NCBI RefSeq assembly: GCF_000687165.1
Contig: NZ_JMKU01000005.1
Location: 1 to 64,000, forward strand
Direction of reading: 5' to 3'
Length of the DNA stretch: 64,000 nt
Source: Paracidovorax oryzae ATCC 19882
GTDB lineage: Bacteria; Pseudomonadota; Gammaproteobacteria; Burkholderiales; Burkholderiaceae_C
The notes under the pieces are model-generated. The model did not search any database. It was not told the origin of the DNA and saw nothing but the letters and a program-made list of their open reading frames with translations. The translations under genes were made by a program, and so were the position numbers. Of the stretch, positions 16,651-28,332 are shown in pieces. The first letter of the stretch is position 1, and each line of letters opens with the position of its first letter.

Positions 16651-18738
16651 TCAGCCGGGCGACCGGCAGGCCAGGTCTGCACGGCGCGTCGCCAGGCTGA
16701 CCGCCCAGGCCGCCACCAGGCCCGCAGGCACGCCGAACACGCCCGCGGAGACCGGGTCGATGCCGAACCACAGGCCGTCCGGCAGCAGCCAGGCCGGCAC
16801 CACGGCCTGCACGGCATCGGTGGGGGCGGCGAGGTAGTAGAGCGCCGTGCCCAGGCCGCAGAGCATGCCCGCCACGGCGCCCTGGCGCGTGGCGCCCCGC
16901 CAGAAGATACCCAGCACCATGGTGGGCACGAAGGCCGAGGCGGCAATGGAGAACGACGCCGACACCATGGGCAGGATCTCCGAGCGCTTGAGTGCGGCGA
17001 CGAAGGCGGCGCACAGCGCCACCGCCAGCAGCGCGAACTTGGTGAGGATCACGCGGTGCTCGGGCGACACCGGCCGGCCGCGGCGGCCGCCATGCAGGTA
17101 GAGGTCGCGCACCAGGGCGTTGCTGATGGTGAGCAGCAGCCCGTCGGCGGTGGACAGGGCTGCCGCCAGCCCGCCCGCGGCCACCAGCCCGGAGATCACG
17201 TAGGGCAGCCCGCCCAGTTCGGGCGTGGCCAGCATGATGAGGTCGGCGCCGAGCCGGATCTCGCCGAACTGCACGATGCCGTCGCCATTGACGTCCTGCA
17301 CGGACAGCAGGGACGGATCGACCCGCGACCACTGCCCGATCCAGCCCGGGAGCGCATCGAAGCGGCTGCCCACGAGGTTCTGCATGACCTCGAACTTGAC
17401 CAGCACGGCGAGGGCCGGTGCGCTCAGGTAGAGCAGCGCGATGAAGAACAGCGACCACGCGACCGAGGCGCGCGCGGCCGAGGGCGTGGGCACGGTGTAG
17501 TAGCGCGTGAGCAGGTGCGGCAGCCCGGCGGTGCCGACCATGAGGCAGAACATCAATGCCAGGAAGTTGCGGCGCGATGCCTCGTAGGCCTCGCGCTCCG
17601 CGGGCGTTCCTTCCGGGTCGCCGGCGTAGGCCAGGCCGTGGGGCGGCAGGCCGCCGAGCGGGCGGGCGCGCTCCCGGGCCTCGCGCATCTCGCGCGTCCA
17701 GAGTTCGCGTGCAGCCTCTGCGTCGCGCGGCAGCAGGGACAGTTCGCGGCTGGCGGCCACCACGAGGGCGACGTCGGCATGCGTGTCGCGCAGCCGGTGC
17801 ACGCGCTCGCGCGCCGCTTCGCGCTCCCGCTCCAGGGCCGCCGGCACGTCGCGCAGCCGCTCCTGCAGTTCATGGGCGCGGCGCTCGTGCGCAGCGACCA
17901 CCTCGCGCTCGGCGGGCGACTGCAGCAACTCCGACTCCAGCGCGGCGATCTTGCCGATCTGCCCGCCATAGACCGCGGCCGCGAGCGGGTTGCCCAGCTG
18001 CTTGTACGCCAGCCACGACACGGGGATCAGGAAGGCCAGCAGGATGACCACGTACTGCGCCACCTGGGTCCAGGTGATGGCCCGCATGCCGCCCAGGAAG
18101 GAACACAGCAGCACGCCGCCCAGGCCGAGCATGATGCCGATCTCGAACTGCACGCCCGTGAGCCGCGAGGCGATCAGGCCCACGCCGTAGATCTGTGCCA
18201 CCACGTAGGTGAAGGAGCACAGCATCGCCGCCAGCGCCGCGATCACGCGCGGCCAGCGCCCGCCGAAGCGCACCTGGAAGAATTCGGGAATCGTGTAGAG
18301 GTTCATCGCGCGCAGGTGCGGCGCGATGAGCAGCGCGACGAGGCAGAAGCCCCCCGTCCAGCCCAGCAGGTAGGCGAGGCCGCCGGCCTGCCCCGGCCCG
18401 CCCGAGAAGCCCTGCAGGTAGAGCGCACCCGAGAGGCTGATGAACGAGGCCGCGCTCATCCAGTCGGCCGCCGCCGCCATGCCGTTGTAGAACGGCGGGA
18501 TGCGCCGGCCCGCGACGTAATATTCCTCCGGGTCGGTGGTGCGGCCATAGACGCCGATGGCCGCATAGACCATCACCGAGAGGAACAGGAAGATCGGTCC
18601 GATCCATTGCCGCGACAGGCCCCGGCGCTCGGCCCAGGCCATGAGGGCCAGGAAGGCCAGCACGCCCACGGTGTAGAGCGCGAGCAGGCGGTGCAAGCGC
18701 CCGTTGCCCGGGCCCCCGGGGCGCCCGTCGTCAGCCAT
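16651..18738 (-). CDS. Sodium/solute symporter large subunit (VC_2705-type, ActP-like)
   Basis: This 695-residue transporter has the SSS fold with PPFYNGMAAAADWMSAASFI near 81-100 and further helices through residue 690. The VC_2705 subgroup pairs with a small DUF4212 subunit, which is exactly the gene upstream, overlapping by 8 bp. It probably imports acetate or another short acid with Na+. Two features stand out: a charged helical cytosolic-type insert at about 255-395 rich in Arg/Glu, and a canonical EF-hand loop DVNGDGIVQFGE at 482-493, a possible Ca2+ site. Substrate is inferred. Confidence 0.88.
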   Translation of the reverse strand: MADDGRPGGPGNGRLHRLLALYTVGVLAFLALMAWAERRGLSRQWIGPIFLFLSVMVYAAIGVYGRTTDPEEYYVAGRRIPPFYNGMAAAADWMSAASFISLSGALYLQGFSGGPGQAGGLAYLLGWTGGFCLVALLIAPHLRAMNLYTIPEFFQVRFGGRWPRVIAALAAMLCSFTYVVAQIYGVGLIASRLTGVQFEIGIMLGLGGVLLCSFLGGMRAITWTQVAQYVVILLAFLIPVSWLAYKQLGNPLAAAVYGGQIGKIAALESELLQSPAEREVVAAHERRAHELQERLRDVPAALEREREAARERVHRLRDTHADVALVVAASRELSLLPRDAEAARELWTREMREARERARPLGGLPPHGLAYAGDPEGTPAEREAYEASRRNFLALMFCLMVGTAGLPHLLTRYYTVPTPSAARASVAWSLFFIALLYLSAPALAVLVKFEVMQNLVGSRFDALPGWIGQWSRVDPSLLSVQDVNGDGIVQFGEIRLGADLIMLATPELGGLPYVISGLVAAGGLAAALSTADGLLLTISNALVRDLYLHGGRRGRPVSPEHRVILTKFALLAVALCAAFVAALKRSEILPMVSASFSIAASAFVPTMVLGIFWRGATRQGAVAGMLCGLGTALYYLAAPTDAVQAVVPAWLLPDGLWFGIDPVSAGVFGVPAGLVAAWAVSLATRRADLACRSPG

Positions 18739-19078
18739 GGGAGCGCGGAGCGGCGTCCGCGCGCTCGAAACGGTCCATCGCCACGCAATAGACCACCACG
18801 ATGGCGATGAAGGCCAGCACCGCGCCCTGCGAGGCGATCCAGTAGCCCAGCGGCCAGTCGCCCACCCGCCAGGTCAGGTCCCGCACGAAGTAGCAGGCCC
18901 CGAAGGACACCGCCGCCCAGGCCAGCAGCAGCGCGGCTTTCAGCCAGAGGTGGCGCGCGTCGTGCAGGTCGGGGGCGAACGGCGCGGCACTCCCGCCGGC
19001 CTCGCCGTACGGGTCGGTGGCCGCGCGCTCGCGGCCGTCCGCGGCCCGCGGCGCAGGGGGTGGCGGCGGCGCGGGCAT
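18731..19078 (-). CDS. DUF4212 small subunit of the sodium/solute symporter
   Basis: The 115-residue protein has a Pro/Ala-rich cytosolic start, then two membrane helices (about 47-66 and 80-101) with FVRDLTW and [14 protein letters not shown] between and within them, the DUF4212 pattern. It partners the symporter subunit encoded next; the stop and start overlap by 8 bp, a sign of coupled translation. It lies 16 bp after ppsA on the same strand, so PEP synthesis and acid uptake may be transcribed together, which suits growth on acetate-like carbon. Confidence 0.85.
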   Translation of the reverse strand: MPAPPPPPAPRAADGRERAATDPYGEAGGSAAPFAPDLHDARHLWLKAALLLAWAAVSFGACYFVRDLTWRVGDWPLGYWIASQGAVLAFIAIVVVYCVAMDRFERADAAPRSHG

Positions 19079-19094
19079 GGTCCGGCGTGCGCCG

Positions 19095-21485
<2,391 letters not shown>

Positions 21486-21758
21486 GGGAAAGCTCCAGAA
21501 GTTGAAACCGGGTCTGCGCGCCCCACGGGGCCGCCCGCGCGCGGAGGCGGGCTGGCGGAGGCGCCGTCTTCACGCATGCACGACACGCTGTGGCTTGGCT
21601 GTTCTGGTTGTGGGCCGGGCGCGTGCATGGTGGAAATGGGAATAATGGGCGCGATTGTAGGGCGGCCGGCCGCAAGGCGCTTGTGGGACATGGCCGGCCC
21701 CCGGTCCAGCCAGCAGCCCACCCAGCGAACGATCACCGCGGAAAGCCCCGACCCATCC

Positions 21759-22580
21759 ATGCACACGCGCACCGTATTCTTCATCTCCGACGGCACCGGC
21801 ATCACCGCCGAGACCTTCGGCAATGCCATCCTGGCGCAGTTCGACATCAAGCCGCGCCACGTGCGCCTGCCCTTCATCGACACCGAGGACAAGGCCCACC
21901 AGGCCGTGCGCCGCATCAACCACACGGCCGAGCTGGAGGGCAAGAAGCCCATCGTGTTCACGACGCTGGTCAACATGAGCGTGCTGCGCATCATCCAGGA
22001 GAACTGCCAGGGCATGCTGCTGGACATGTTCGGCACCTTCATCCGCCCGCTGGAGGGCGAGCTGGGCATCAAGTCGCTGCACCGCGTGGGCCGCTTCGCG
22101 GACGTGAGCCTGAGCAAGGAATACACCGACCGCATCGAGGCCATCAATTTCAGCCTGGACCACGACGACGGCCAGAGCCACCGCGACCTGAACGGCGCCG
22201 ACGTGATCCTGGTGGGCGTGTCGCGCAGCGGCAAGACTCCCACCAGCCTCTACCTGGCCATGCAGTGCGGCCTGAAGGTGGCCAACTACCCGCTCATCCC
22301 CGAGGATTTCGAGCGCAGGCAATTGCCGCCCGCGCTGGAGCCGCACCGCAAGAAGATCTTCGGCCTGACCATCCTGCCCGAGCGGCTCTCGCAGATCCGC
22401 AACGAGCGCCGGCCGGGCTCGAAATACGCCGACCTGGCCAACTGCCGCCACGAGGTGGCCGAGGCCGAGGCGATGATGCGGCGCTCGGGCATCCGGTGGC
22501 TCTCGACCACCACGAAGAGCATCGAGGAGATCGCGACGACCATCCTGCAGGAGGTGCGGCCGGAGCGGCTGGTGTATTGA
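21759..22580 (+). CDS. ppsR: PEP synthase regulatory protein (kinase/pyrophosphorylase)
   Basis: The 273-residue DUF299 protein begins [20 protein letters not shown] and carries the P-loop-like [17 protein letters not shown] and the conserved [11 protein letters not shown]. PpsR phosphorylates a Thr of PpsA with ADP to switch it off and removes the phosphate with Pi to switch it on. Gene pairing with ppsA is the common arrangement. I start at the ATG at 21759, where the family sequence begins. The long open frame opposite ppsA, in frame with this gene, is a GC-rich shadow and not an extension. Confidence 0.95.
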   Translation: MHTRTVFFISDGTGITAETFGNAILAQFDIKPRHVRLPFIDTEDKAHQAVRRINHTAELEGKKPIVFTTLVNMSVLRIIQENCQGMLLDMFGTFIRPLEGELGIKSLHRVGRFADVSLSKEYTDRIEAINFSLDHDDGQSHRDLNGADVILVGVSRSGKTPTSLYLAMQCGLKVANYPLIPEDFERRQLPPALEPHRKKIFGLTILPERLSQIRNERRPGSKYADLANCRHEVAEAEAMMRRSGIRWLSTTTKSIEEIATTILQEVRPERLVY

Positions 22581-22589
22581 CCCCTGCCG

Positions 22590-23018
22590 TCAGTCCTCGT
22601 CCTCCACCAGCAGGCAGGTGGCCACGGCGGGGCATACCACCAGGACCGCCGCGCTGAAGGTCGCGGAGGTGAGCGGCGACCAAGTGGAGGAGCCCCCTCC
22701 TCCGCCGTGGTACAGGTCCCACCGTCCATTGGTGAAGAAGCTGGCGCCCTCCGCGGCGCATTGCTCCAGGAAACGGTGCGCATGGGCATCCGCCTTCTCG
22801 CGGGGCATCAGCTCGACGCCGTACGCCAGGTCGCGCCACAGCAGTGCGCCGACGCAGGCGGCGGCCACCTCGCGCGTCACTTCGGACAGCGCACCGGCAT
22901 CGGGCGGCAGGCCGAACGACTCCAGCAACGGTGCCAGCGCAGGCCCATGGCGGCTGACGGCCGACACGCGCACGAAGCCACTGCCACGTTCACCGATCAA
23001 GTCCAGCGCCGCATTCAT
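22590..23018 (-). CDS. Hypothetical protein, 142 residues
   Basis: I do not recognise this protein. The first 80 residues are a helical, soluble-looking domain (MNAALDLIGERGSGF... with VTREVAAACVGALLW), followed by LEQCAAEGASFFTNGRWDLYHG, a run of five Gly, and a C-terminal hydrophobic stretch (SAAVLVVCPAVATCLLVEDED) that is too short and polar-flanked to be a sure membrane helix. The stop is 10 bp from the ppsR stop, so the genes converge. The size and layout would suit a small immunity-type or accessory protein, but nothing supports a definite role. Confidence 0.6.
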   Translation of the reverse strand: MNAALDLIGERGSGFVRVSAVSRHGPALAPLLESFGLPPDAGALSEVTREVAAACVGALLWRDLAYGVELMPREKADAHAHRFLEQCAAEGASFFTNGRWDLYHGGGGGSSTWSPLTSATFSAAVLVVCPAVATCLLVEDED

Positions 23019-23148
23019 CGTTCAGCCAGGGTGCAAAGGGGGAACAGACGCCGCGGGGCGGCAACGGGCGGCACACGTGGCCGGGCTGGCGCTCGACGGG
23101 AAATATTGCAGAATCTCCGCAGAAGAGAGAATAAGGGAGGAAGCCGCC

Positions 23149-24093
23149 ATGGCAAGAAGAAGAGGGAAGGCATCCGTCCTCGATGACCTGATGGAGCTGC
23201 TGGCATGGCTGCCCTGGTGGGTGGGCGTGCTGCTCGCCATCGCGGGCTACGTGGTGCTCAATCGCCTGGCCAACGCCCCGTTGCCGGTGGCGGGCACGCC
23301 GCAGGACATCGCGCACATGGCCGCCCACGGCATCTGGCAAGGGTTGGCCCATGCCGGGCAGTTCATCGTGCCGCTCATCTGCGCCATGGGCGCCCTGGCG
23401 TCCGCCATGCGCCGGCGCGAGCGGCGCCGGCTGATCGACACGGCCTGCCGCAGCACGGCGGCCGACGCGCTGCACGGCATGGACTGGAAGGAATTCGAGA
23501 GGCTCGTGGGCGAAGGCTTCCGGCGGCAGGGGTACCTGGTGGCGGAAACGGGCGGCGGTGGCGCGGACGGGGGCGTCGATCTCGTGCTCGGCAAGGCCGG
23601 CGAGAAGTTCCTCGTGCAGTGCAAGCAATGGAAGGCGTTCAAGGTCGGCGTCGCCGTGGTGCGCGAGCTGTACGGCGTGATGGCCGCCCGCGGCGCCGCG
23701 GGTGGCTTCGTCGTGACGTCGGGCAGCTTCACGCAGGAGGCCACGGAATTCGCGAGCGGGCGCAACATCCAGCTGATCGACGGGCCCGCACTGCTGCGGC
23801 TGATACGCCAGGGGCGGTCCGCGCCGGAGCCCCTGGCACGGGCGCAGGCCCATGCGCATGCCAATACGCAGGCCCAGCCCGCGGAGCAGCCGGCAGGCAA
23901 CGGCCCCACGCCCACGCCCACGCTCACGCCCGATCCCACGCCCGATCCAGCCTCCGGGACCGAAGCGCCGCCCAGTTGTCCTGTCTGCGCGCAGCCGATG
24001 GTGCGCCGGGTCGCCCGGCGCGGGGCATCGGCGGGGCATGGGTTCTGGGGATGCTCGGGCTATCCGCGCTGCCGGGGTACGCGGCCTCTATGA
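23149..24093 (+). CDS. Membrane-anchored Mrr-type restriction endonuclease with topoisomerase zinc finger
   Basis: The 314-residue protein has two predicted membrane helices (about 16-36 and 60-82), then an Mrr_cat nuclease domain: MDWKEFERLVGEGFRRQGY, GGADGGVDLVLGKAGEKFLVQCKQW with the D...QxK catalytic set, and GGFVVTSGSFT. A Pro/Thr-rich linker follows, then a four-Cys zinc finger (CPVC...GFWGCSGYPRCRG) of the topoisomerase I type. AAGGGAGG precedes the ATG. Proteins of this shape are common in proteobacteria; a role in degrading foreign DNA or in DNA quality control near the membrane is presumed. No methylase is nearby. Confidence 0.88.
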   Translation: MARRRGKASVLDDLMELLAWLPWWVGVLLAIAGYVVLNRLANAPLPVAGTPQDIAHMAAHGIWQGLAHAGQFIVPLICAMGALASAMRRRERRRLIDTACRSTAADALHGMDWKEFERLVGEGFRRQGYLVAETGGGGADGGVDLVLGKAGEKFLVQCKQWKAFKVGVAVVRELYGVMAARGAAGGFVVTSGSFTQEATEFASGRNIQLIDGPALLRLIRQGRSAPEPLARAQAHAHANTQAQPAEQPAGNGPTPTPTLTPDPTPDPASGTEAPPSCPVCAQPMVRRVARRGASAGHGFWGCSGYPRCRGTRPL

Positions 24094-24157
24094 ACCGAAC
24101 ACGTGCAGGGGCGCCTGCTGCAAAACATGCACGAAACAGCGCCCAGGAATCCAGTCC

Positions 24158-24550
24158 ATGACTTGCTCGCGCCATCTCCGTTACCGTCTGGCCGGGCTGC
24201 TGATGGTTGTGGTCCTGGGAATTTCCGGCTGGCTGTCATTGGCGGTCGCTGGCCGCAAGCTGTGCTGCTCCGGCATCTACAAGACGTTCAGCAGCCCGGA
24301 CCAGCGCTTCCAGGTGGCCGTATTCCGAATCAGCCAGCCATGGCCCGTCGCGCCGGGCTCCGCAGGCGACGCACCGGGTTTCGTGCGGCTCATGACCCGC
24401 GCGGGTAGCGTGCTCCAGGAGCAGGACGTGGAGGCGGTGCAACTGGTCGAGCAGGTTCGCTGGACGCCCCACAGCGTGGAAATCCCGCTGATCGCGGAAT
24501 GGGGGTTGCCCGGCGGCATGCCTGTGCTACCCGGTCCAGACCGGCGGTAG
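24158..24550 (+). CDS. Hypothetical membrane-anchored protein, 130 residues
   Basis: The protein has one N-terminal membrane helix (about 12-31, LAGLLMVVVLGISGWLSLAV) and a periplasmic domain with strands FQVAVFRISQP, FVRLMTRAGSVLQ and VRWTPHSVEIPLI. A Cys pair sits just after the helix (LCCSG). I know no family for it. It follows the nuclease gene by 64 bp in the same direction and could be co-transcribed. The domain resembles small bacterial envelope proteins that display a single beta-sheet, but no function can be given. Confidence 0.65.
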   Translation: MTCSRHLRYRLAGLLMVVVLGISGWLSLAVAGRKLCCSGIYKTFSSPDQRFQVAVFRISQPWPVAPGSAGDAPGFVRLMTRAGSVLQEQDVEAVQLVEQVRWTPHSVEIPLIAEWGLPGGMPVLPGPDRR

Positions 24551-24593
24551 GCGTGCAGGCCGGCGTGCGAACGGCCCTGCTGCTGGGTTGTGG

Positions 24594-24965
24594 CTATTGC
24601 ACGGCTTCCGGCGCGGTATGCCACAGCCGCCGCTGCAGCTCCGCCGCACTGGGGCCGGCCGGCGCCGCAGCACCCTCCCCCTCGCCCTCCCCCGCCGCCA
24701 GGCCCAGCCGCCGCGACCAGCGGTTGTTCAGGTTGCCCGCCATGGTGCGGAAATGCGGGGACAGCCCGTCCATGCGCGCGAGGCTCTCCAGGTGGGCGGC
24801 GATCTTGCGGCCCATGGCGTCCCGGTCGCCCGCGCGGTCGCTGTGCGCATAGCCGGTCATGAGCGCGAGGGTGCCGGCGAGCAGGGCTTCGGCGCAGGGC
24901 AGGCCCGGCTCGGCCTCGGAAGGATGGAGCAATGGGTTGAGGGACGGACGGGATGCATCGGACAT
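24594..24965 (-). CDS. Fur-box-controlled hypothetical protein, 123 residues
   Basis: I do not recognise this small soluble protein. It is mostly helical, with the core PCAEALLAGTLALMTGYAHSD, a basic helix GRKIAAHLESLARMDGLSPHF and NLNNRWSRRLG, then a Gly/Glu/Ala-rich linker. An excellent AGGAGG lies ahead of the ATG at 24965, and a Fur-type site is centred 43 bp upstream of the start, so it should be made when iron is short. It is not next to a known iron gene. The family-like core suggests an iron-limitation accessory protein; this is inference. Confidence 0.75.
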   Translation of the reverse strand: MSDASRPSLNPLLHPSEAEPGLPCAEALLAGTLALMTGYAHSDRAGDRDAMGRKIAAHLESLARMDGLSPHFRTMAGNLNNRWSRRLGLAAGEGEGEGAAAPAGPSAAELQRRLWHTAPEAVQ

Positions 24966-25000
24966 GGAAAAGGCCTCCTGGCTTGCTTGTGGGCATTTTA

Positions 25001-25015
25001 TGAGAATGGTTATCA
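25001..25015. promoter_or_regulatory. Fur box upstream of the small orphan gene
   Basis: TGAGAATGGTTATCA differs from the 7-1-7 Fur consensus TGATAATNATTATCA at one base in each arm. It stands 36 bp ahead of the start at 24965, in an AT-rich patch that contrasts with the surrounding GC-rich DNA. Confidence 0.75.
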
Positions 25016-25076
25016 ATCTCAAATAATGAAGCACAAACCCTGGTGCCGGCAAGGACGCGATGCGGGTGGGCCCGTG

Positions 25077-25850
25077 TCAGGCCAGCACGAGGCGCCCCAC
25101 GGCCCGGCGCAGCGGTGCCAGCGCGGCCTGCGTGCCGGCGTGGCGGTCGGTGACCAGCACGTCCACTTCCTGCGCGGCGCAGTAGGCCATGCGGCTGGCC
25201 GCGCCGATCTTGCCGTGGTCGGCCAGCAGCACGACCTGGCCGGCCTGCCGGACCATGGCCTGCGCCACGGCCGCCTCGTGGTGTTCATAGCTGGTGGCGC
25301 CCTGCTGCGCGTCCAGTCCCACGGGGGAAAGCAGCGCGACGTCGGCGCGGTGGCGATGGATCTCGTTCACCGTGGCGTCGCCGAAGGTGGCCTGCACGTC
25401 GGGGCGGGGCGTGCCGCCCAGCAGCACCACGCGGTGGCCGGCCCGGTCTCCAGCAGGCGCCAGGGCCAGCGCGATGGCGATGGAGTTGGTCACGATGGTG
25501 AGGCCCGCCATGGAGCGCAGCTCGCCGGCGAAGCAGGCCATGGTGCTGCCCGCGTCCATGAACAGCGTCTGCCCCGGCTGCACCAGCCGCAGCGCGGCCT
25601 TGGCGATGGCGCGCTTCTCGCGCGCGCGCAGCCGCTGGCGCTCGGCATAGGGAGCCTCGGGCACCGGCGGCTTGAGCGCCACCGCGCCGCCATGCACGCG
25701 CCGCAGGGCGCCGCGCGCCTCCAGCGTCAGGATGTCGCGGCGTGCGGTCTCGCGGGAAATGTCCAGTTCCTGGGCGATCCGTTCGGTGCTCACGCGCACG
25801 ACGGTGGCCAGCAGGGATTCGATGCGCAGTAGGCGCTCCTCTTGCAGCAT
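25077..25850 (-). CDS. DeoR/GlpR-family transcriptional repressor
   Basis: The 257-residue protein has the DeoR helix-turn-helix (EERLLRIESLLA, then ISRETARRDILTLEARGALRRVHGGA) and the sugar-phosphate-sensing C-terminal domain with FMDAGSTMACFAGEL and LLADHGKIG. DeoR proteins repress sugar or polyol genes and respond to phosphorylated sugars. No sugar operon is adjacent, so its targets must lie elsewhere. The start at 25850 matches the family N-terminus; upstream in-frame codons reach into poor-quality sequence. Confidence 0.9.
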   Translation of the reverse strand: MLQEERLLRIESLLATVVRVSTERIAQELDISRETARRDILTLEARGALRRVHGGAVALKPPVPEAPYAERQRLRAREKRAIAKAALRLVQPGQTLFMDAGSTMACFAGELRSMAGLTIVTNSIAIALALAPAGDRAGHRVVLLGGTPRPDVQATFGDATVNEIHRHRADVALLSPVGLDAQQGATSYEHHEAAVAQAMVRQAGQVVLLADHGKIGAASRMAYCAAQEVDVLVTDRHAGTQAALAPLRRAVGRLVLA

Positions 25851-26025
25851 GGCGGTGTCTTGGGGGCCGGGGACGGCGGAACATGTAAAAACGCCGCCCC
25901 GGCGAACCGGCGTGGCCGGCCCTGCGGGGTGGATGAAACAGCAAGCGCGCCATCGTGCCATGGCAGCGCTGGCGCGGAAAAGGGAAGAAGGAGAGCCTCG
26001 GCCCCGGCGGCTGCCGGGGCCCGCT

Positions 26026-28230
26026 TCAGCCCGCCACGCCCATGGCCGGGTCGCTCAGGCCGTCGCGGCCGGTTTCGACGCGGCCGGCGAAGCGGCGCGC
26101 GAAGCCCGGCAGCGCGTCGCAGCCGACCGTGAAGTCGTACCAGCTGGCGCTGCCGCTCAGGTCCCAGTGCATCTCCTGCGCCTGGCCCGGCGCCACGTTG
26201 AGGAGCCAGGGGCCGTCGTTGCGGTAGGCGCCGGCCGTCACCTTCAGCGTGGCGTAGCCGCTGCCGGTGTTCATGGCCGTGAGATAGACGTTGCCCTTGT
26301 CGATGTCGTAGCACACGCGCACTTCGGGGCTGGGCGCGGTCAACACCTTCAGCGCGGCGAGGTTGCCGGCGAAGCTGCGATGGAAGCCGTTGGGGCCCAG
26401 CACCCAGAGGTCGTAGGCGCCGCTGTCGGCCGCCGTGTCCCAGCGGTCGTCGAGCTGCTTGCCGGCCTCCACGGCATAGCGCCGGGGAGCGCGGTCCAGG
26501 TGCAGGCGGTCATAGACGTGGAACACCGCCGCGGCCGTGCCGGTGTTGGAAAAGAGCAGCTGCACGGTGCCGCCGGCCGCGTCGGCCCGGGCGCTGGTGT
26601 GCAGCTCGTAGGGCAGCGCGCGGGAAGGCCGCGTGCCGGAGTCCTGGCGCGGCGCCGCCTGCGGCACCGGCACGGCGATCTGCGGCAGCGCGGCCTGGGC
26701 CGCGCGCAGCGCATCGGCATCGCTCCTGGTGCGGCGCCCGCCCAGGGTGGCCAGGGGCGCGTCGTTGGGCGTGGCGAAGTTCAGGGCCGAAGTCAGGTCG
26801 CCGAACATGGCGCGGCGGTACGGGCTGATCTGCGGCTCCTTCACGCCGAAGCGGGCTTCGAGGAAGCGCAGCACCGAGGTGTGGTCGAAGTTCTGCGAAT
26901 TCACCCAGCCGCCGCGGCTCCAGGGCGAGATCACCCACATGGGCACGCGCGGGCCGGGGCCGTAGCAGTCGCCGTCGGGCGGCGGCATACTGGTGCCGGT
27001 GACGGGCTTGTGGGTGTAGTACTCGTAGGCCATGTCACCCGCGGACAGCGTGGACTTGCCCAGCGTGCCGCCCTGCCCGTCCAGCGACGGCGCGCAGGGC
27101 GGCGGCAGGTGGTCGAAATAGCCGTCGTTCTCGTCGAAGTTGATCAGCAGCACCGTCTTGCTCCACACGTCCGGGTTGGCGGTGAGCGCATCCAGCACCT
27201 GCTGCACGTACCAGCCGCCCTGCACCGGGCTGGAGGGGCCGGGGTGCTCGGAATAGGTTGCTGGCGGGATGATCCACGACACCTGCGGCAGCGTGCCGTT
27301 CAGCACGGCCTGGCTGAAACTACCCAGGAAGCCGCCGTCGGACATGGTGTTGGCGATGCCCTTGTAGAGCGGATTGCCGGCATCGTCCCTGGCCGGGTCA
27401 TAGGCCGGGCAGACGGTCTGGTCGCTGTACACCGGCTTGCCCGAGGCCAGGTTGGCCTGGCGGTATTGCCTGAAGCCGACCAGTGGGTTGTCGGTGAAGT
27501 TGTCGGGCATGTTCTGGTAGACCATCCACGACACGCCGGCCTTCTGCAAGCGCTCGGGGTAGGTGGTCCAGTCATAGCTCCCGGCGTTCAGGTCGGTGTC
27601 CGAATCCAGCTCGTCCCACTCGTTGTTCACCACCACCTGGCCCGAGGGGCCGCCGGCGCCGTTGGTACCGGTCATGTGGAACAGGCGGTTGGTGTTGGTG
27701 CCGCCGTGCAGCGAGCAGAAATACGCATCGCACACCGTGAAGGCATTGGCCAGCGCGAACTGGAACGAGGCTTCGGTCTGCATGTAGTAGCCCATGGACT
27801 GCGGCTGCTTGTAGCGCGGCCATTCGCTCATGCGGCCCCGGTCCCAGGCGTTGCGCGCATCGACCCAGCTGTGGGGCGTGCCGCGCACGCGCTGGGCGTT
27901 GCCGGCGGCCTGGTCCAGGTGATAGGGCAGCACGGGATTGCCGTTGGCGTCGAACTGCTGCCACACGTTGCGGCCGCCCGGCAGCGGGATGGTGAAGCGG
28001 TCGCCGAAGCCGCGCACGCCGGCCAGGGTGCCGAAGTAGTGGTCGAACGAACGGTTCTCCTGCATCACGATGACGACGTGCTGCACGTCCATGATCGTGC
28101 CGGTGCGCTGGGCCGCGGGAATGGCCAGGGCGCGGCGGATGCTGGGCGGAAACATGCTCAGGGCGGCGGCGCTGGCCGCCGTTCCGGCAGCGGCCTGCAG
28201 GAACTTGCGTTTGGAGGGATCGAGGGTCAT
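26026..28230 (-). CDS. Phosphocholine-specific phospholipase C
   Basis: The 734-residue protein has a Tat-like leader (DPSKRKFLQAAAGTAASAAA) and the bacterial PLC-N phosphoesterase domain: VIVMQENRSFDHYFGTLAG with the nucleophile Thr, and NFDENDGYFDHLPPP binding metal. Two DUF756-type C-terminal repeats follow (for example LPYELHTSARADAAGG). It would cut phosphatidylcholine or sphingomyelin outside the cell, releasing phosphocholine; a phosphate or choline scavenging and virulence role is likely in a plant-associated host. The start at 28230 was set by the leader. A tiny lipoprotein gene is immediately upstream on the same strand. Confidence 0.93.
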   Translation of the reverse strand: MTLDPSKRKFLQAAAGTAASAAALSMFPPSIRRALAIPAAQRTGTIMDVQHVVIVMQENRSFDHYFGTLAGVRGFGDRFTIPLPGGRNVWQQFDANGNPVLPYHLDQAAGNAQRVRGTPHSWVDARNAWDRGRMSEWPRYKQPQSMGYYMQTEASFQFALANAFTVCDAYFCSLHGGTNTNRLFHMTGTNGAGGPSGQVVVNNEWDELDSDTDLNAGSYDWTTYPERLQKAGVSWMVYQNMPDNFTDNPLVGFRQYRQANLASGKPVYSDQTVCPAYDPARDDAGNPLYKGIANTMSDGGFLGSFSQAVLNGTLPQVSWIIPPATYSEHPGPSSPVQGGWYVQQVLDALTANPDVWSKTVLLINFDENDGYFDHLPPPCAPSLDGQGGTLGKSTLSAGDMAYEYYTHKPVTGTSMPPPDGDCYGPGPRVPMWVISPWSRGGWVNSQNFDHTSVLRFLEARFGVKEPQISPYRRAMFGDLTSALNFATPNDAPLATLGGRRTRSDADALRAAQAALPQIAVPVPQAAPRQDSGTRPSRALPYELHTSARADAAGGTVQLLFSNTGTAAAVFHVYDRLHLDRAPRRYAVEAGKQLDDRWDTAADSGAYDLWVLGPNGFHRSFAGNLAALKVLTAPSPEVRVCYDIDKGNVYLTAMNTGSGYATLKVTAGAYRNDGPWLLNVAPGQAQEMHWDLSGSASWYDFTVGCDALPGFARRFAGRVETGRDGLSDPAMGVAG

Positions 28231-28332
28231 GGTGGGCGCTGGAAAGGTCGGGGAAGGGGCGGAGGACGGCGGGTGCAGGCGCTTGGAACGTGCCGACGAT
28301 CTCCCTGGGGTGGCGAGATCGTCCACACGTCC

